A stretch of DNA of 64,000 nt, from positions 6,014,001 through 6,078,000 of the forward strand of contig JAETXT010000003.1 in the NCBI GenBank assembly GCA_019188255.1, read 5' to 3'. This document shows positions 48,545 to 59,128 of the stretch, piece by piece. This DNA comes from Verticillium longisporum. Lineage: Eukaryota; Ascomycota; Sordariomycetes; Glomerellales; Plectosphaerellaceae. The position numbers and the translations under genes are program-made. Below the pieces are notes generated by a model, which made no database searches, was not told where the DNA came from, and was given only the letters and a program-made list of their open reading frames with translations. Within the stretch, counting starts at the first letter, position 1, and each line of letters opens with the position of its first letter.

Positions 48545-50115
48545 GCGAGCGAGTGAGCGGCTTAGGAGATGCGGATTATGGACTGGTTTTCTTTTATGAA
48601 TTCCTTTTTTTATTACGAATCGGTGTTTTGGGCGTATCAAGGGGTTTCGATGACTGAGGAGCTTGAGGAGATGAGCCCCAGGGGCTTTTGTTAATAATGA
48701 ACACGATGTTTACACTTTACAAGAGATACCAAGACTGAGATTGCTATTCGACAAAATCAAGATTATGCCTCAGATCAAGCTCATCCTGGATGAATGTGAC
48801 ATGAGATCTTATTTGAGACGTGCCGTATCAATGTCAACGCGGCTACGGCAAGGACCCGCGAGTTCCCGCACCCGAGATGAGTGACAAACAAACACGGCAT
48901 GACCTGTCCAGTGCGGCCTTTTACGTGAGGGTGCATATGTACGGGCGGCTGCGTGCAAGGGGGCCAAGGGACACAAGGAAGTGGGACGGCATGGAGGGCA
49001 AGGCAAGACGCAAAACATCAGACGTTGCGCCGCAGGAAATCTCGGTGGGGACTGGTCTTGTTCGGGTGCGGGGCGTTGAGGCCGCGGGCTGGGCGGATTC
49101 TGCTGCAGCGCAACACAGGTACGATGTACGGTGCCGGAAGCGCTCGTCTGCATTAGGTTTCGAGGTGTGAAGAGGGCCGAATGCTGCATGCGCTTCCATT
49201 AACATCCCGAGACTCGGCATCAACTTCCAGGGTCTGTCTGTTGACAGGCAGCACAAGGGTACGATTTGGCCCCCAGTCGCGACACGGGCCACAACGGCGA
49301 CGACGAGGCTGCACTTGACTGCGCAACGGCTCGTGAAACGGCGGGCGGGAGAGAGAGGCCGAGGATGCTTCTTGCCCCGGGCAACAATTACACAGAAAAA
49401 GACGCGTCGTTGTCGTCGGATGGAGGGGCACATTGGCCCATGACGACATTGTACAGGGATGGGCGCACCGTATTGGGCGCAACAGCGGGGTAATTATGAG
49501 GTGCACCTCCTCCGTGCCCCTCACTGCCTTGCCCCCTCTTCCCTCGTTACTTGCGTACCTTGGGTACCTATGCCGGCTCGCTGTGACGGGGCAGTCTCTT
49601 CAGTGGATATACGGCGGCTTGTTGGGGCTACAATGAGGGGTTAATTCGCGTCTCTTCAGTGGCAGGATTACACCCGCCTCGGGAGCAACAGGCCGCCAGG
49701 GCGCTCAGGGCGTCCCGGGCAACCACCATCGGTGATGGGGCTGACAGGGCAGCAGCAACCGTGACGGGTCGAGATCCCGCCTTGGTCTTGGTGCTCATGT
49801 CGCTTTCGATCTGCATCTGGTGCTCTCAATACCTGGCTCTGGCTTGTTGGCCTAGGTACTCGAGGCGTTACTTGGGCTGACCACCATTCTGGTCTACCTT
49901 TTCCTGATCGATCCCACTTCTGCTCTTAACCCGAACGTTGTCCACTTTTCAAGCTTCCCCTTGCTCTGCTGTTGGCTCGTCCTTCATTCTCCCTTCACTT
50001 GCTAGCCATTTACACTGCCTGTTCACCCTGATACGCGTTCATCGGTTTTTCTAGACTCGACTGTAGCTCGTAGACCTTACCCAAACACCCAATCCGACCT
50101 CCATCTACCGCCATC
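48545..50115. other. Intergenic: DnaJ 3' flank and HAD-gene promoter
   Basis: 1.57 kb. Palindrome-like GTACCTTGGGTACCTA at 49556-49571 and CCTAGGTAC at 49851-49859 lie here. A pyrimidine-rich leader precedes 50116. No gene is recognised. Confidence 0.5.
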
Positions 50116-50903
50116 ATGTCTCAGGTATGTCAATTCGCCGTCTCCATCTCACCTCACAGACACAGTTTCCTCCTGACACTAATGCCCAGATCACGACCCT
50201 TCTGTTCGACTGCGACAACACGCTCGTCCTCTCTGAGGAGCTCGCCTTTGAGGCCTGCGCAGAGCTCATCAACGAGATCTGCGAGAAGCACAAGATTGAC
50301 CAGCGCTTCACCGGCGATTCCTTGATCAAGGAGTTCGTCGGCCAGAACTTCCGCGGCATGATGCTCGGCCTCCAGAAGCTCTACAACTTCACCATGGAGC
50401 AGGAGGAGCTCGAGACATATGTCCGCCGCGAAGAGGATGCCGTCATCGCCAAGCTCAAGGCCTCTCTCGTCGCCTGCCCCGGCGTTGACGAGCAGCTCGA
50501 GGCCCTCCAGGCCGGCGGCAAGTACAAGCTCTCCGTTGTCTCGTCCTCCGCCAAGCGCCGTGTCTGGGCCTCCGTCGTCAAGGTCGGCCAGGACAAGTTC
50601 TTCAAGGAGGAAGAGGTCTACTCTGCCGCCACGTCGCTCCCCACACCCACCTCCAAGCCCGACCCTGCCATCTACCTGCACGCCCTTGACAAGCTCGGCA
50701 AGACGGCCGCTGAGTCGGTCGCTATTGAGGACTCCAAGAGCGGCACCCTCAGCGGCACCCGCGCCGGCATCAAGGTCATTGGTTACGTTGGTCCTTATCC
50801 CGCCGACAGGCAGTCCGAGATGGAGAAGGTCCTGCGCGGCGCTGGCGCCGCCGACCTCATGAAGGACTGTCAAGGGTCCCCCGATAACCTGGCCAAGCTG
50901 TAA
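50116..50903 (+). CDS. HAD-superfamily hydrolase (phosphatase-like)
   Basis: Exons are a 9-nt first exon (50116..50124, encoding MSQ) and 50190..50903; 240 residues. Haloacid-dehalogenase motifs are complete: motif I LFDCDNTLV with nucleophile D10 and acid D12, motif II VVSSSAKRR, motif III lysine in SKPDPAIY, and motif IV VAIEDSKSG. The helical cap sits after motif I (about residues 18-85), as in phosphoglycolate or sugar phosphatases. The substrate cannot be told. The tiny first exon is supported by a good donor (gtatgt) and by the family's usual start just before motif I. Codon use is strongly C-ending, suggesting high expression. The frame is intact. Confidence 0.85.
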
Positions 50904-51071
50904 GAGTCTGACGGGGATATGTGTGGGAGTGCGGAATGCCCTGTCGTCTTAATGAACACGACGACGAGGTGTGTGTAATGGTCAACAGCGATACAGGGTG
51001 CATTCAACAGCCGGCATGGGCCACGAACAGGAAGATGATGGATAGAATGCAGCTTCATCTCCTATAGTCCA

Positions 51072-52623
51072 TCAAAAACTGTTAACACTCTGCAGCGATG
51101 CCCGGCCCGGGTTGGCCTCGGGATATGCCGTCATGATGCTTCCTAGTCGATTCCGAACCATGTCCTTGTTGAAAATGGTCTTGGTGTCAGGTGCTCGGTA
51201 GTTGTCTTGTTGGTCAAAGCACCAGAGGCAGATGGCGAGGGCCACGGCCACAGATAAGTCCTTGCCCGTCTCGCACGCCACCAAGACGGTCGTACCCTCG
51301 GCGAGGGAGCCGTCCTCTTTCTTTTGTGACTCGTGAAACCGCGTAACAAACCCGCAAATGTCAGGCAACGCCGCCCTCAGGTTCCGGCTTCCAACCTTGT
51401 GCTTCCCCACCCCAACCTCCATCTCCGTCGGCGCCTTGACGATCCACGTCTCCTTCTCCGTAACCGCCGGTGTCAACTTGACGGTACACCTCCGACCCTC
51501 CCCGTCCTCAACCCCCGCAAGAGCACAAACCGCCACTGAAGGCGCCACCTTTTTGGCCCCGGCGCCCCGGCTCGGCTCGCACGCGTCGACCAAGCCTCGC
51601 ACGAGCGCAGGCAGCTCGCCCTCGGGCGTGCCGAGCAATTGGTCTACGTGGGCCCAGAACAGCTCGGCCGTGAGCCCGCAGGCCCAGTTCTCCGTGTCGT
51701 CGCCCGCGCCCTGGACGTACACGTACCCGCCCTCCCTGAGCTCGCCGCCCGCGACGCGGCGCGAGGCCGTGCAGCAGATGACGGGGTGGGCGTCCTCGAA
51801 GACGGTGCCGCGCGGGCCCGCCGCCGTCGTGGTCGTCTGGGGGAGGAGGAGCGGCGTGTCGGGCGTGATCCAGAGGGGCCGCAGGGGTTTCGTGAGCTGC
51901 GCGCGCAGCGGGGCCAGGTCGAGGTCGAGGGCCAGGAAGGCGGCGAGGAAGTACGGGAGGAGGGCGGCGATCTGGGCGTGCTCGGAGGGGGAGACTACGT
52001 TGGGTGGCGTGTGCAGGGCGTGGGCTTCTTCTGGGAGGGAGGGGAAGAGGGCGCGGTTGAGGACGGCGCACCAGATTGGGATTGTCTTTGAGAGGGCGTC
52101 GGGGATTCCTGGACTTTTCGTCAGAGGGAAGCTGAGTAGTCTGGATCAAGAAGCGACTCACGTTTTCCGCGGCGGGTTGAGTCGACGATGATGCACCTTG
52201 GAACTGGTTAGCCTGAGAATAGACAAGGGCTGGTGCTCGAGGGATCTCACCCGTCGCAACGGCCGATTATTTCGAGAAGATGAAGGTTCAGCCTCCTTGT
52301 GCTGAATTTCCAGGCATTGTCGTGGCCGTCTGTGCTTTTGAAGTATGCGCTCGCCGACTTGGGGCGGGGCGGGATTACCAGCTTCCGCAGCGCTCGTTGG
52401 CGACGAGGGGCCGTGACGGTGTTACCGTTCCTGTGGCTTCAGTAGGATTTTCTTCGACTGAGCCGAAAGCGGCCGCTACCTCGCGCACAAAGTCGGCATC
52501 GTGGACGATGGACCGCAGACGATTTGAGATGGAGAGGTCGCCGCGCTTGAGTTCGGTGAGGAGATGTGAGAAGTTGGGCTGCTCAGATGCAGAGGGAAAT
52601 ACAATTTCAGACAGGCTTGTCAT
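51072..52623 (-). CDS. RIT1: Initiator tRNA 2'-O-ribosyl phosphate transferase (one frame break)
   Basis: RIT1 modifies A64 of initiator tRNA-Met so that it is not used in elongation; the family is found in fungi and plants. Exons are 52623..52251, 52196..52162 and 52108..51072. The start MTSLSEIVFPSASEQPN fits the family. Typical segments follow: LSISNRLRSIVHDADFV, PLVANERCGSW, AYFKSTDGH, LNLHLLEIIGR, CIIVDSTRRGK and IPDALSKTIPIWCAVLNR. The C-terminal P-loop-like part holds VLVACETGKDLSVAVALA. The exon sum is one base short; the frame breaks near 52374-52377, right after ERCGSW, where a C seems missing and produces a false TAA. Upstream in-frame sequence beyond 52623 lacks conserved residues. 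Confidence 0.85.
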
Positions 52624-53055
52624 TGTTTGAAGCTTTTCAGTTTTTGTAGTCATATGACCGCGGAGTAACTCGCTCACAAGTGTATTCACGGTTCTTGATG
52701 TGGTGTTCTTTGAGCAGAATTGGTGAAGTGCATTTTCGTACTGTGCGTAATGTGTCTTCTTTACTTTCGACACTGTCTTAACCCCTATCCATCTTTCGTC
52801 ACGCCCTTGCCAGCAGACGATTGCAACCCACGACGTCCTCTACTTGGATGCCCTTCTTCAGCGGTGAGAATTAAAGCCTCTCTCGGTCAATAATAGCCTA
52901 CCCTAGTCGCTGCGCAACTTCAAACCAGCGTCAGTGCTATCAAGCTTACTCTCATGAGGAATCACCCAAACCCGGGATCGAGCTGCTAGGCGAGGTCAGC
53001 ACGACTAAACAGTGCCAAAAAGAAAGTTACTCACGCAATGGTTCTGTTGGGAACT
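52624..53055. other. Intergenic: RIT1 promoter region
   Basis: 432 bp between two minus-strand genes. No further element is recognised. Confidence 0.45.
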
Positions 53056-53997
53056 CTATACGGTCCACCAATCGAAGCCAAACAACCAGGCTGTGCGCCT
53101 GTCTGGGACGTGATCCTTGAACATGGAATCAGGTTCGTCCTCGAAGATAATGAGTCTCGTTCCTCTCTGATGGTCACTGATCCCACAGACTTCAAGCTCT
53201 GCAGAACTTTCAACTTCGTCCTTCACATCCTGTTCCTTGTGTTCCTCATGCTCAAGGTTCGTATCTTGCGCTGGTAGATGTACCACGAGCTCACCAGCAC
53301 GATCTGGTGTCGCATATGACTTGACAGCATTGGATGGATCATCCTTTCCCGGCTGCAATTGGTAGTCAAGAACTAGGCCTTTTGGTATGCGCTGCTCATC
53401 ATCTGGCTGACGTTGAATGTACGTCGTCTGAGCTTCTTTATCAAGGCCTTGAATGCTGGCGAGCTCCGTTTCCAAGCTCCGTTTTGGATCGGTGGGCTTT
53501 GTCATTCTGGCGGTCTTCCTGGCCCGTCGTTTCTCCTTCTTTCGGGCCTTCTGCTCACGAATGAGGTCGGAAGCCTTCTTTCCAGCTTCCGGCAGTACGC
53601 GATATACATTATCGACAGCGAGAGAGAATGTTTCTCCGGTTTTGGTGTCATCGGCCTTCATGTCATACATGGAAGGCATGGTCTCTGTCATCGAGGCCGT
53701 ACTGTAATCTTCGGAAAGTATGCTCTCAGCCAGGGAAATCGTATCGTCATCCACGAAAGCTGCCATCTCGGTCTCTGATGGGCCGGGCACATCGGGCACG
53801 GAAGCAAGAGCATCTAGAACAGACTTCGCAATGCCGTTCAAAAAAGTCGTGATATCTTTTATCACGGCGGCCGGGTTGATGCCAGGCCTTGCCTTATGTT
53901 CAATGCTGCTGTTGACCTTCTTTGACGAGTCTTCGGAAATGGCTTTCGACCGAGCCTCCCTCTTTTTCTGCCTATACACAGTAGAAAGGCGGCCCAT
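53056..53997 (-). CDS. Hypothetical charged protein
   Basis: A single uninterrupted frame of 313 codons with an ATG start (MGRLSTVYRQKKREAR). The product has no signal peptide or membrane helix. A segment with KKASDLIREQKARKKEKRRARKTARM is strongly basic and could be nuclear or nucleic-acid binding. The rest is Asp/Glu/Ser-rich with SIQGLDKEAQTTYIQR. I do not recognise the family. Codon use and length make it a likely gene, but absence of introns and of known domains leaves doubt. Confidence 0.55.
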   Translation of the reverse strand: MGRLSTVYRQKKREARSKAISEDSSKKVNSSIEHKARPGINPAAVIKDITTFLNGIAKSVLDALASVPDVPGPSETEMAAFVDDDTISLAESILSEDYSTASMTETMPSMYDMKADDTKTGETFSLAVDNVYRVLPEAGKKASDLIREQKARKKEKRRARKTARMTKPTDPKRSLETELASIQGLDKEAQTTYIQRQPDDEQRIPKGLVLDYQLQPGKDDPSNAVKSYATPDRAGELVVHLPAQDTNLEHEEHKEQDVKDEVESSAELEVCGISDHQRGTRLIIFEDEPDSMFKDHVPDRRTAWLFGFDWWTV

Positions 53998-54225
53998 GAT
54001 TGCGTGTCAGCTGATGGAAATGATTGCGGATGGTCTGGAGAAACAGTCGTGAAGGAGAAATCTGGGGATTAGTTGCCGCGGTTCTATGTCAGTAGCCCTC
54101 TTAAAAAGGAAGGGCATTACCGAAGCAGAGTCTCAGTGAATAATGATGAGTATTGTTCGCACCTTCCTTCCGTGTTCTGGACAGTTCAACAACATCTCCA
54201 AAACCAAATTACACTCGTGCTGCAC

Positions 54226-54400
54226 AAAAAAGGGCATAAGGCTCACCTGCCCCCCAACCCTGCGTCAGGGTTGGGGGACAGGCTGCACAACTCCACGAGG
54301 CCCGAGTTGTGGCAGAGCTTGGGAGGCTTCAGGATTCGAACGTGCGGTCTTTGGGGGTTGCTTCGTTCTTTAACCAATGGGCTAGTGGTTTGTTGGGAGG
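54226..54400 (-). ncRNA. Candidate Pol III-type unit: tRNA-like A and B boxes, two hairpins, T6
   Basis: On the minus strand: an A box TAGCCCATTGG (54384-54374), a B box GTTCGAATCC (54341-54332), an 8-bp hairpin (54311-54286), a 17-bp hairpin (54282-54246) and T6 (54231-54226). A and B boxes are 43 nt apart, as in a tRNA. Acceptor and T stems do not pair, so it is not a working tRNA. In the long hairpin one pair is G-U in minus-strand RNA but would be a C-A mismatch in plus-strand RNA, which supports minus transcription. It could be a Pol III transcript, a tRNA-derived SINE or a decayed tRNA. The 5' end is a guess. Confidence 0.5.
54246..54282 (-). repeat. Long inverted repeat, 17-bp stem with 3-nt loop
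   Basis: Arms 54246-54262 and 54266-54282 pair at all positions in minus-strand RNA, including one G-U pair. It is part of the tRNA-like unit. Confidence 0.8.
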
Positions 54401-56195
54401 AATCTGCGTTTGTTTGTATATATTAGAAGGAGTGCAATTGTTTGGCTGTTGCCTGATGGTAACCGCTTGTAGGGCTCAGGACCGCGAGGCGATGAGCCTT
54501 ACCTGCTTTCTCCATGTAACAACTATGGCAGTTGCTCCTAGGACTTCTGCCACGTTCTCAAGTGGAATCTGCCCCGTTCTCAAGTGGAAAATACTCGTTT
54601 GGGCCACTCAATACCAATTATTGTTGCTAAGATGCAGCCAAGCAGTAGCTTTCTCTTCGTGAATGGCATCCCCCAACAGCCGGTCTACCTTTGTCAACGG
54701 AATGACCAAACACACAATATTTTAAGAATTCTTACAGACTACGCCATCAACTCAGAGTGTCAAACTTAGCTGGTATGCTTGTCTGCCACGCGTAAGTTGG
54801 AAAACTTATTCGGAAGAAGTGGTTCGAGTGACATCTCGGAGCATGCTCCCGTTTTCAAGCAAGTATATCAGAACAATCCGACAACACAGCGACTTGGGCA
54901 TCTAGTAGTGAAATCAAAAGGTCTAGCTAGGAACCACATGTTCTCGTGGATTATTCGATGACCGGCGAAATCACATGAGTGTTAGTTTGGATGTGAATGA
55001 AGTAACATGCGAGGAAGAGGCTGGCGATAGTGGAAATACTGTAGAAAGCGCTGCATTGACTGAGATCCCCACGCTCGATCTCTGTCGACCTACGGGGTGA
55101 TCTACCGCTTCTCATTTGATTTTTAATCAGTTGTTTGATTTGATCAAAACAGATCAGCAGATCTACCATTGTCAGGTAGGAAGCCTGTCACTGAGACGGG
55201 CCCGACAGCCGGGGCTTCCGTGAGCCTGACGGCGGGGCGGTGTTGTCCCAGGCAAGGCAGAGCGAGGCTCTTATCTCCTCGGGGTGGCACAGCAACGGCG
55301 ATGAAGGTGAGTGGAGGCACTGTACGAGTGCCGCAACATGACGTCGTGACAAGCGCTTGGCAGCTCGTACCGGGGCAAACCGAGCCCATTCTTACCTATT
55401 CGCGCCCAATCGCGCCCACTCTCGAAGCCAAGACAGGCCCGCCATTCGTTGCCTGGGGCACAGGGACACACACTCACAGTGGCGCAGCATTACTGGCCTC
55501 TGGGACCACCTGGGCGCCTTTTCGCTCTGTCACGGGCCACTAGAGAGCTTTGCGACGCCAGCAGCTGCGTCAGGTTCAGAGGCGGAGCTTGGCCGCACGT
55601 CAGCCCCTACACAGCTTTGGCCCTCCCTACCCGTGTCCACATCATAGCCAGCACGGAAGGGGAGGTACCTGGGGACGCGTCTTCAGTACTGGCGCAGGCA
55701 CTGGTACAAGCTCTGACACCGACGGCGGACTGGAGCTACAGTGCTGGGAGAGACAGCCCTGGAACCGGTGCTTCCATTTCCACCCTGTCACATCCATCCC
55801 ATCCGACAGACAGCCCAACGCAACTTTCTTTCCCCTTTCTCGTCCGTTCCACTTCCAACACTTGGACGACGTTCGCTTCACCTCTGATCACCTTACGATA
55901 CGACCTGAATTCGATCTTTTTTTGACGAGCATACCGCACACCCAAGAGCCTGGCTGATCATCCCACGCGCTCTTTACTACTGCTGCTGCCAACATCAACT
56001 ACCTAGACGGATCAGCCGCATCGAAGCATACCCACCTATTTTTAGATCGACACCAGCGACATCGCAGAACCTTTGCGTCTGAAAAGGGTAAACAGAGCCC
56101 TACAGCATCGCAAGGTCGACCCCGGAACCCCAATTCACCAAACCGCCCATCGACGCCCCCTCCAGACGCCCTCGAGGCCCTTCCTCGTCGCAAAG

Positions 56196-57222
56196 ATGTT
56201 TGCCAATTTCGAATGGGACCCTGAAAATGTCCCCATGCTCAAGATGGGCATACACTGCCTTCAGATTCTCCTAGCCTTTGTGCTCTGGTGTCTAGAGATT
56301 GCCGTCTTCGTTGGCGACAAGGCAGAAGTGACAGGAAACAACGGCTGGACGTTCGGAGTGGTAAGCTACCAGCTCTTGTTTGCTCCCGTTTCTGGGGTCG
56401 CTACGCCGGAATCTTGCTGACCTGGCTACCTGCAGTGCTTCCTTTCCATCCCAGCGTGGCTCTACCTCATCATGACCCCACGATGGCCGAAGACACGAAA
56501 ACTTGCCGAGCCGCACGCTATGCTCGCCGTCGATGCTATCTTCACCATCATCTGGCTCTCCGCCTTTGCCAGCCAGGCTGCCTATAACACCGCCAACAAG
56601 TGTGGCAACGTTTGCGGGCTGAGCAAGGGCATTGTCGGACTCGGTGTCATCATCACGTAAGGACAATGATTTGACATTGGGGACTATGTGCTAAGACCTT
56701 TGTAGCCTTCTGTTCGGTGCCTCCACCGCCGTCAGCGTCTACACCCTCCGTCACTACCGCTTCCATGGCGAGCTTCCCGGCTACGACAAGCAGCGCATCA
56801 AGAACGACAACATTGACCCTGATAAGGCTGCCTTTTCCATGGCACCCCATGACGAAGAAGCCTACGCTCCTGTCCAGATGGACGACCACCCTGATCACCA
56901 CACCGACACGGGCTACGGCGGCGGCGGCGGCGGTTTCAACGATAACCCCTACAGGCCTGGTGGCGGCTCTGCGTACGGAGAGGACGACGATCCCAACCGA
57001 TACGGCAGCTTGCCCTCCCGTCACAATGGCCCCATGTTGGACAGCGAGACGGAATACAACTCGCAACAGACGTCTACGGTTGGGGGCCGCCAGTCAAGTC
57101 CCAACCCCTACGGTGGACCGCGGCAGCCCAGCCCCTATGCACCCCCAACAGCGCACGACGACTATGACGACCATGCGCCTGCGCAGTTCCCCTCGGCTAA
57201 CTACGACCGCACATTGCGCTGA
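56196..57222 (+). CDS. MARVEL-domain four-helix membrane protein
   Basis: Exons are 56196..56360, 56436..56656 and 56706..57222, encoding 300 residues. Four hydrophobic helices fill the first 170 residues (MGIHCLQILLAFVLWCLEIAVF; FLSIPAWLYLIM; LAVDAIFTIIWLSAFASQAAY; IVGLGVIITLLFGASTAVSVY), with a cysteine pair (KCGNVCG) in the second loop, as in fungal MARVEL proteins of plasma-membrane domains and eisosomes. The cytoplasmic tail is Gly/Pro/Asp/Tyr-rich with GGGGGG and ends in YDRTLR. Function is not defined beyond membrane organisation. The frame is intact. Confidence 0.8.
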
Positions 57223-57593
57223 GGAAAGTGGATCGATACCAGGACTGCCAACAAGAAAATGGCAGAGGGCGCACAAGACAGCTCCCAGCATGATACAGAT
57301 GTTTGCAGTGGCTTGTTTCGGTTTCCACGGGTGTTGGCGGCGTCAACTGTATACTACATGAGGTAGTCCAAGGATCCCACATGGCGAGCTTTCATATCAG
57401 TATTGATAGATAGATGGATGGATATGGATGGATGACATTGTTTTTTTTGATCAATTTTGCGAGCAAGTCTTGTTGTTTTGACCCGAGTATCAAACCCATA
57501 ACGCCAGACTCCCATATATGTGCCCATCTGTAACAATGCAACATGCGCTTCGCCTCACCTAGCAACTGGCATGAATCCCAACGTGCCTACTCC
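57223..57593. other. Convergent 3' intergenic region
   Basis: 371 bp between the convergent ends of the MARVEL gene and NOP16. Short GATG repeats and a T8 run occur near 57410-57450. No gene. Confidence 0.55.
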
Positions 57594-58392
57594 TTACTGC
57601 TGCGACTGCTTCCACTTGTTCACCCTCCGCGCAATATCCCTCTCCGTCTGCTGCATCTTGTTCAGCTTGCGGTCCCTCGCCATGGCAGCCGTGTTGTCTC
57701 CGTGCTTAGCGACGAGCCTCTCGATCCACTCGACCTCCTGCTCGCTCTGATGCCTCGGCTTCTTCTCGACCTCGCGGCTCGCCTCCTCCTCGAGCAGGCG
57801 GATCACCTTCGGCCTGCTCTCCTCGTCCCTCTCCTCGATGCCGCCCCACTCGCCGCCGTCCACGTCCTCATCGTCCTCCGAGTCCGTCTCGAGAGCGACG
57901 AGCGGGTCGTTGAGCGGGTTTGCGCGCGGCTTCCTGCCCGCGTCGGCGTAGTGGATCTTGATAATCTTGCCGTCGGCGTCGCGCTCGACCCGCGCCTCGC
58001 CAATCGTGGGCTTGTTCACAGCCGGCGCAATGGCGAACGGGTCAATGGGGATCGGCTGGCGGGTGCCCGACGCCGCGGCGCGGACCGACTTTTCGACACC
58101 GCCCGTCGGGGCCTTGAGGCGGGCCGTCAGGCCGAGGCGGCGGTAGTTTTGCGTCAGTGTCTCCTTCTTGTTCCTGGACGTGGGAGTGGACGGTCAGCGG
58201 TTTTCGTCTCGAGTTACGGGTATTCTTGCTCATCTCGTTTTGAGGAGGAGAAGAGTGAGGGCACGGCGCGGCCTACCAGTTCTGGGCGACGATGCTGTTG
58301 CCGCGGGGGTTGAGGGCCTTCTTGGGCTTGTTGGACTGGCGGATCGTAGACTTGGAGGAGCGGCGCTTCTTGTTCTGGCGTTGGGAACCCAT
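57594..58392 (-). CDS. NOP16: Ribosome biogenesis protein NOP16
   Basis: Nucleolar protein needed for 60S subunit assembly. Exons are 58392..58277 and 58173..57594, encoding 231 residues. The start MGSQRQNKKRRSSKST and the phrase NPRGNSIVAQNW, then KKETLTQNYRRLGL, match the conserved N-terminal half. The C-terminal signature is intact: EVEWIERLVAKHGDNTAAM, ARDRKLNKMQQTERDIARR, VNKWKQ. The central Asp/Glu-rich linker is variable in the family. The frame is intact. Another RNA gene, tRNA-Lys, follows upstream on the opposite strand. Confidence 0.9.
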
Positions 58393-58813
58393 TGTGACAG
58401 TTGTTTGATCGGAGAGCGGTTACCGGGGTAGGGGATTGAAGCAGCAGGTTCGCTTGGTGATGTCTTTGGCTGTTGCGGTGCTGAGACCTCGATCTTTTGC
58501 ATCCCGCGGAGGGCCCTTAGAAATTTTGAGCCTTATCTTATCGGGCACTTTTACTCGGCTGGGCGAGATACACCGATCCACACCGAGACCACATTCGAGG
58601 CTCAGAGATCTTGGAGGTGGGCTTGCAGAGGCCGACCAACTGAAAAGTAAATACTCCAAAGTGTATGGATGAGTGAAAGGTTTCTCATCAAGGCGATTCC
58701 ATGTATGTTGGGAGTTACACCTTCGAATTACTTCCAATTATTCGTGCCATGAAAATTGAAGAATTACATAATGTAGCTGAAATCGCCGTTCATCAACAAC
58801 AAGCAACCTGCCT
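58393..58813. other. Intergenic: NOP16 promoter and tRNA upstream region
   Basis: 421 bp. AT content rises towards the tRNA gene. No gene is seen. Confidence 0.5.
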
Positions 58814-58886
58814 GCCCGGCTAGCTCAATCGGTAGAGCGTGAGACTCTTAATCTCAAGGTTGGGGGTTCGAGCCCCCCGTTGGGCT
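58814..58886 (+). tRNA. tRNA-Lys, anticodon CUU
   Basis: 73 nt without intron. The acceptor arms GCCCGGC and GTTGGGC pair with two G-U pairs. D arm TAGCTCAATCGGTAGAGC, anticodon arm TGAGA-CTCTTAA-TCTCA (anticodon 58847-58849) and T loop GGTTCGAGCCC are all standard. T5 at 58918-58922 is a likely Pol III terminator. Confidence 0.96.
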
Positions 58887-58917
58887 CAATTCCTGACGCG
58901 TCTCGCATGAGATTTCA

Positions 58918-58922
58918 TTTTT
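58918..58922 (+). terminator. Pol III T-run after tRNA-Lys
   Basis: Five T, 31 nt beyond the tRNA 3' end. Confidence 0.6.
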
Positions 58923-59128
58923 GGCCTTTTCGTCAACCTCGTTTCGAATTAAGGTCAACGTATATTTTTGCTTGCTCGCCCTTACCACAGTTGATTCCTG
59001 GTGTCCAATGTTAGACTGCAAAACCACGCCATCCTGAATTCTTTGCGTCACGCTGGAAATAGTTGATATGGAAATACATAACGATAAATTTTATCATCTC
59101 ATTCATACATCGTCTACAAGGGGTATGT

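Larger units (their letters stand above)
53998..56195. other. Long intergenic region
   Basis: 2.2 kb upstream of the hypothetical gene and of the MARVEL gene. The tRNA-like unit at 54226-54400 lies inside. From about 54430 to 55160 the DNA is relatively AT-rich, with no recognisable transposon protein. AGGTACCT is at 55663-55670. The last 400 bp look like the MARVEL gene's leader. Confidence 0.45.

Noticed and set aside
54332..54384. A functional tRNA gene at the A/B boxes
   Set aside because: Acceptor and T-arm stems do not pair and no normal anticodon arm is formed.
54430..55160. Transposon remnant in the AT-richer stretch
   Set aside because: Composition differs but I found no transposase-like protein, terminal repeats or target duplication.
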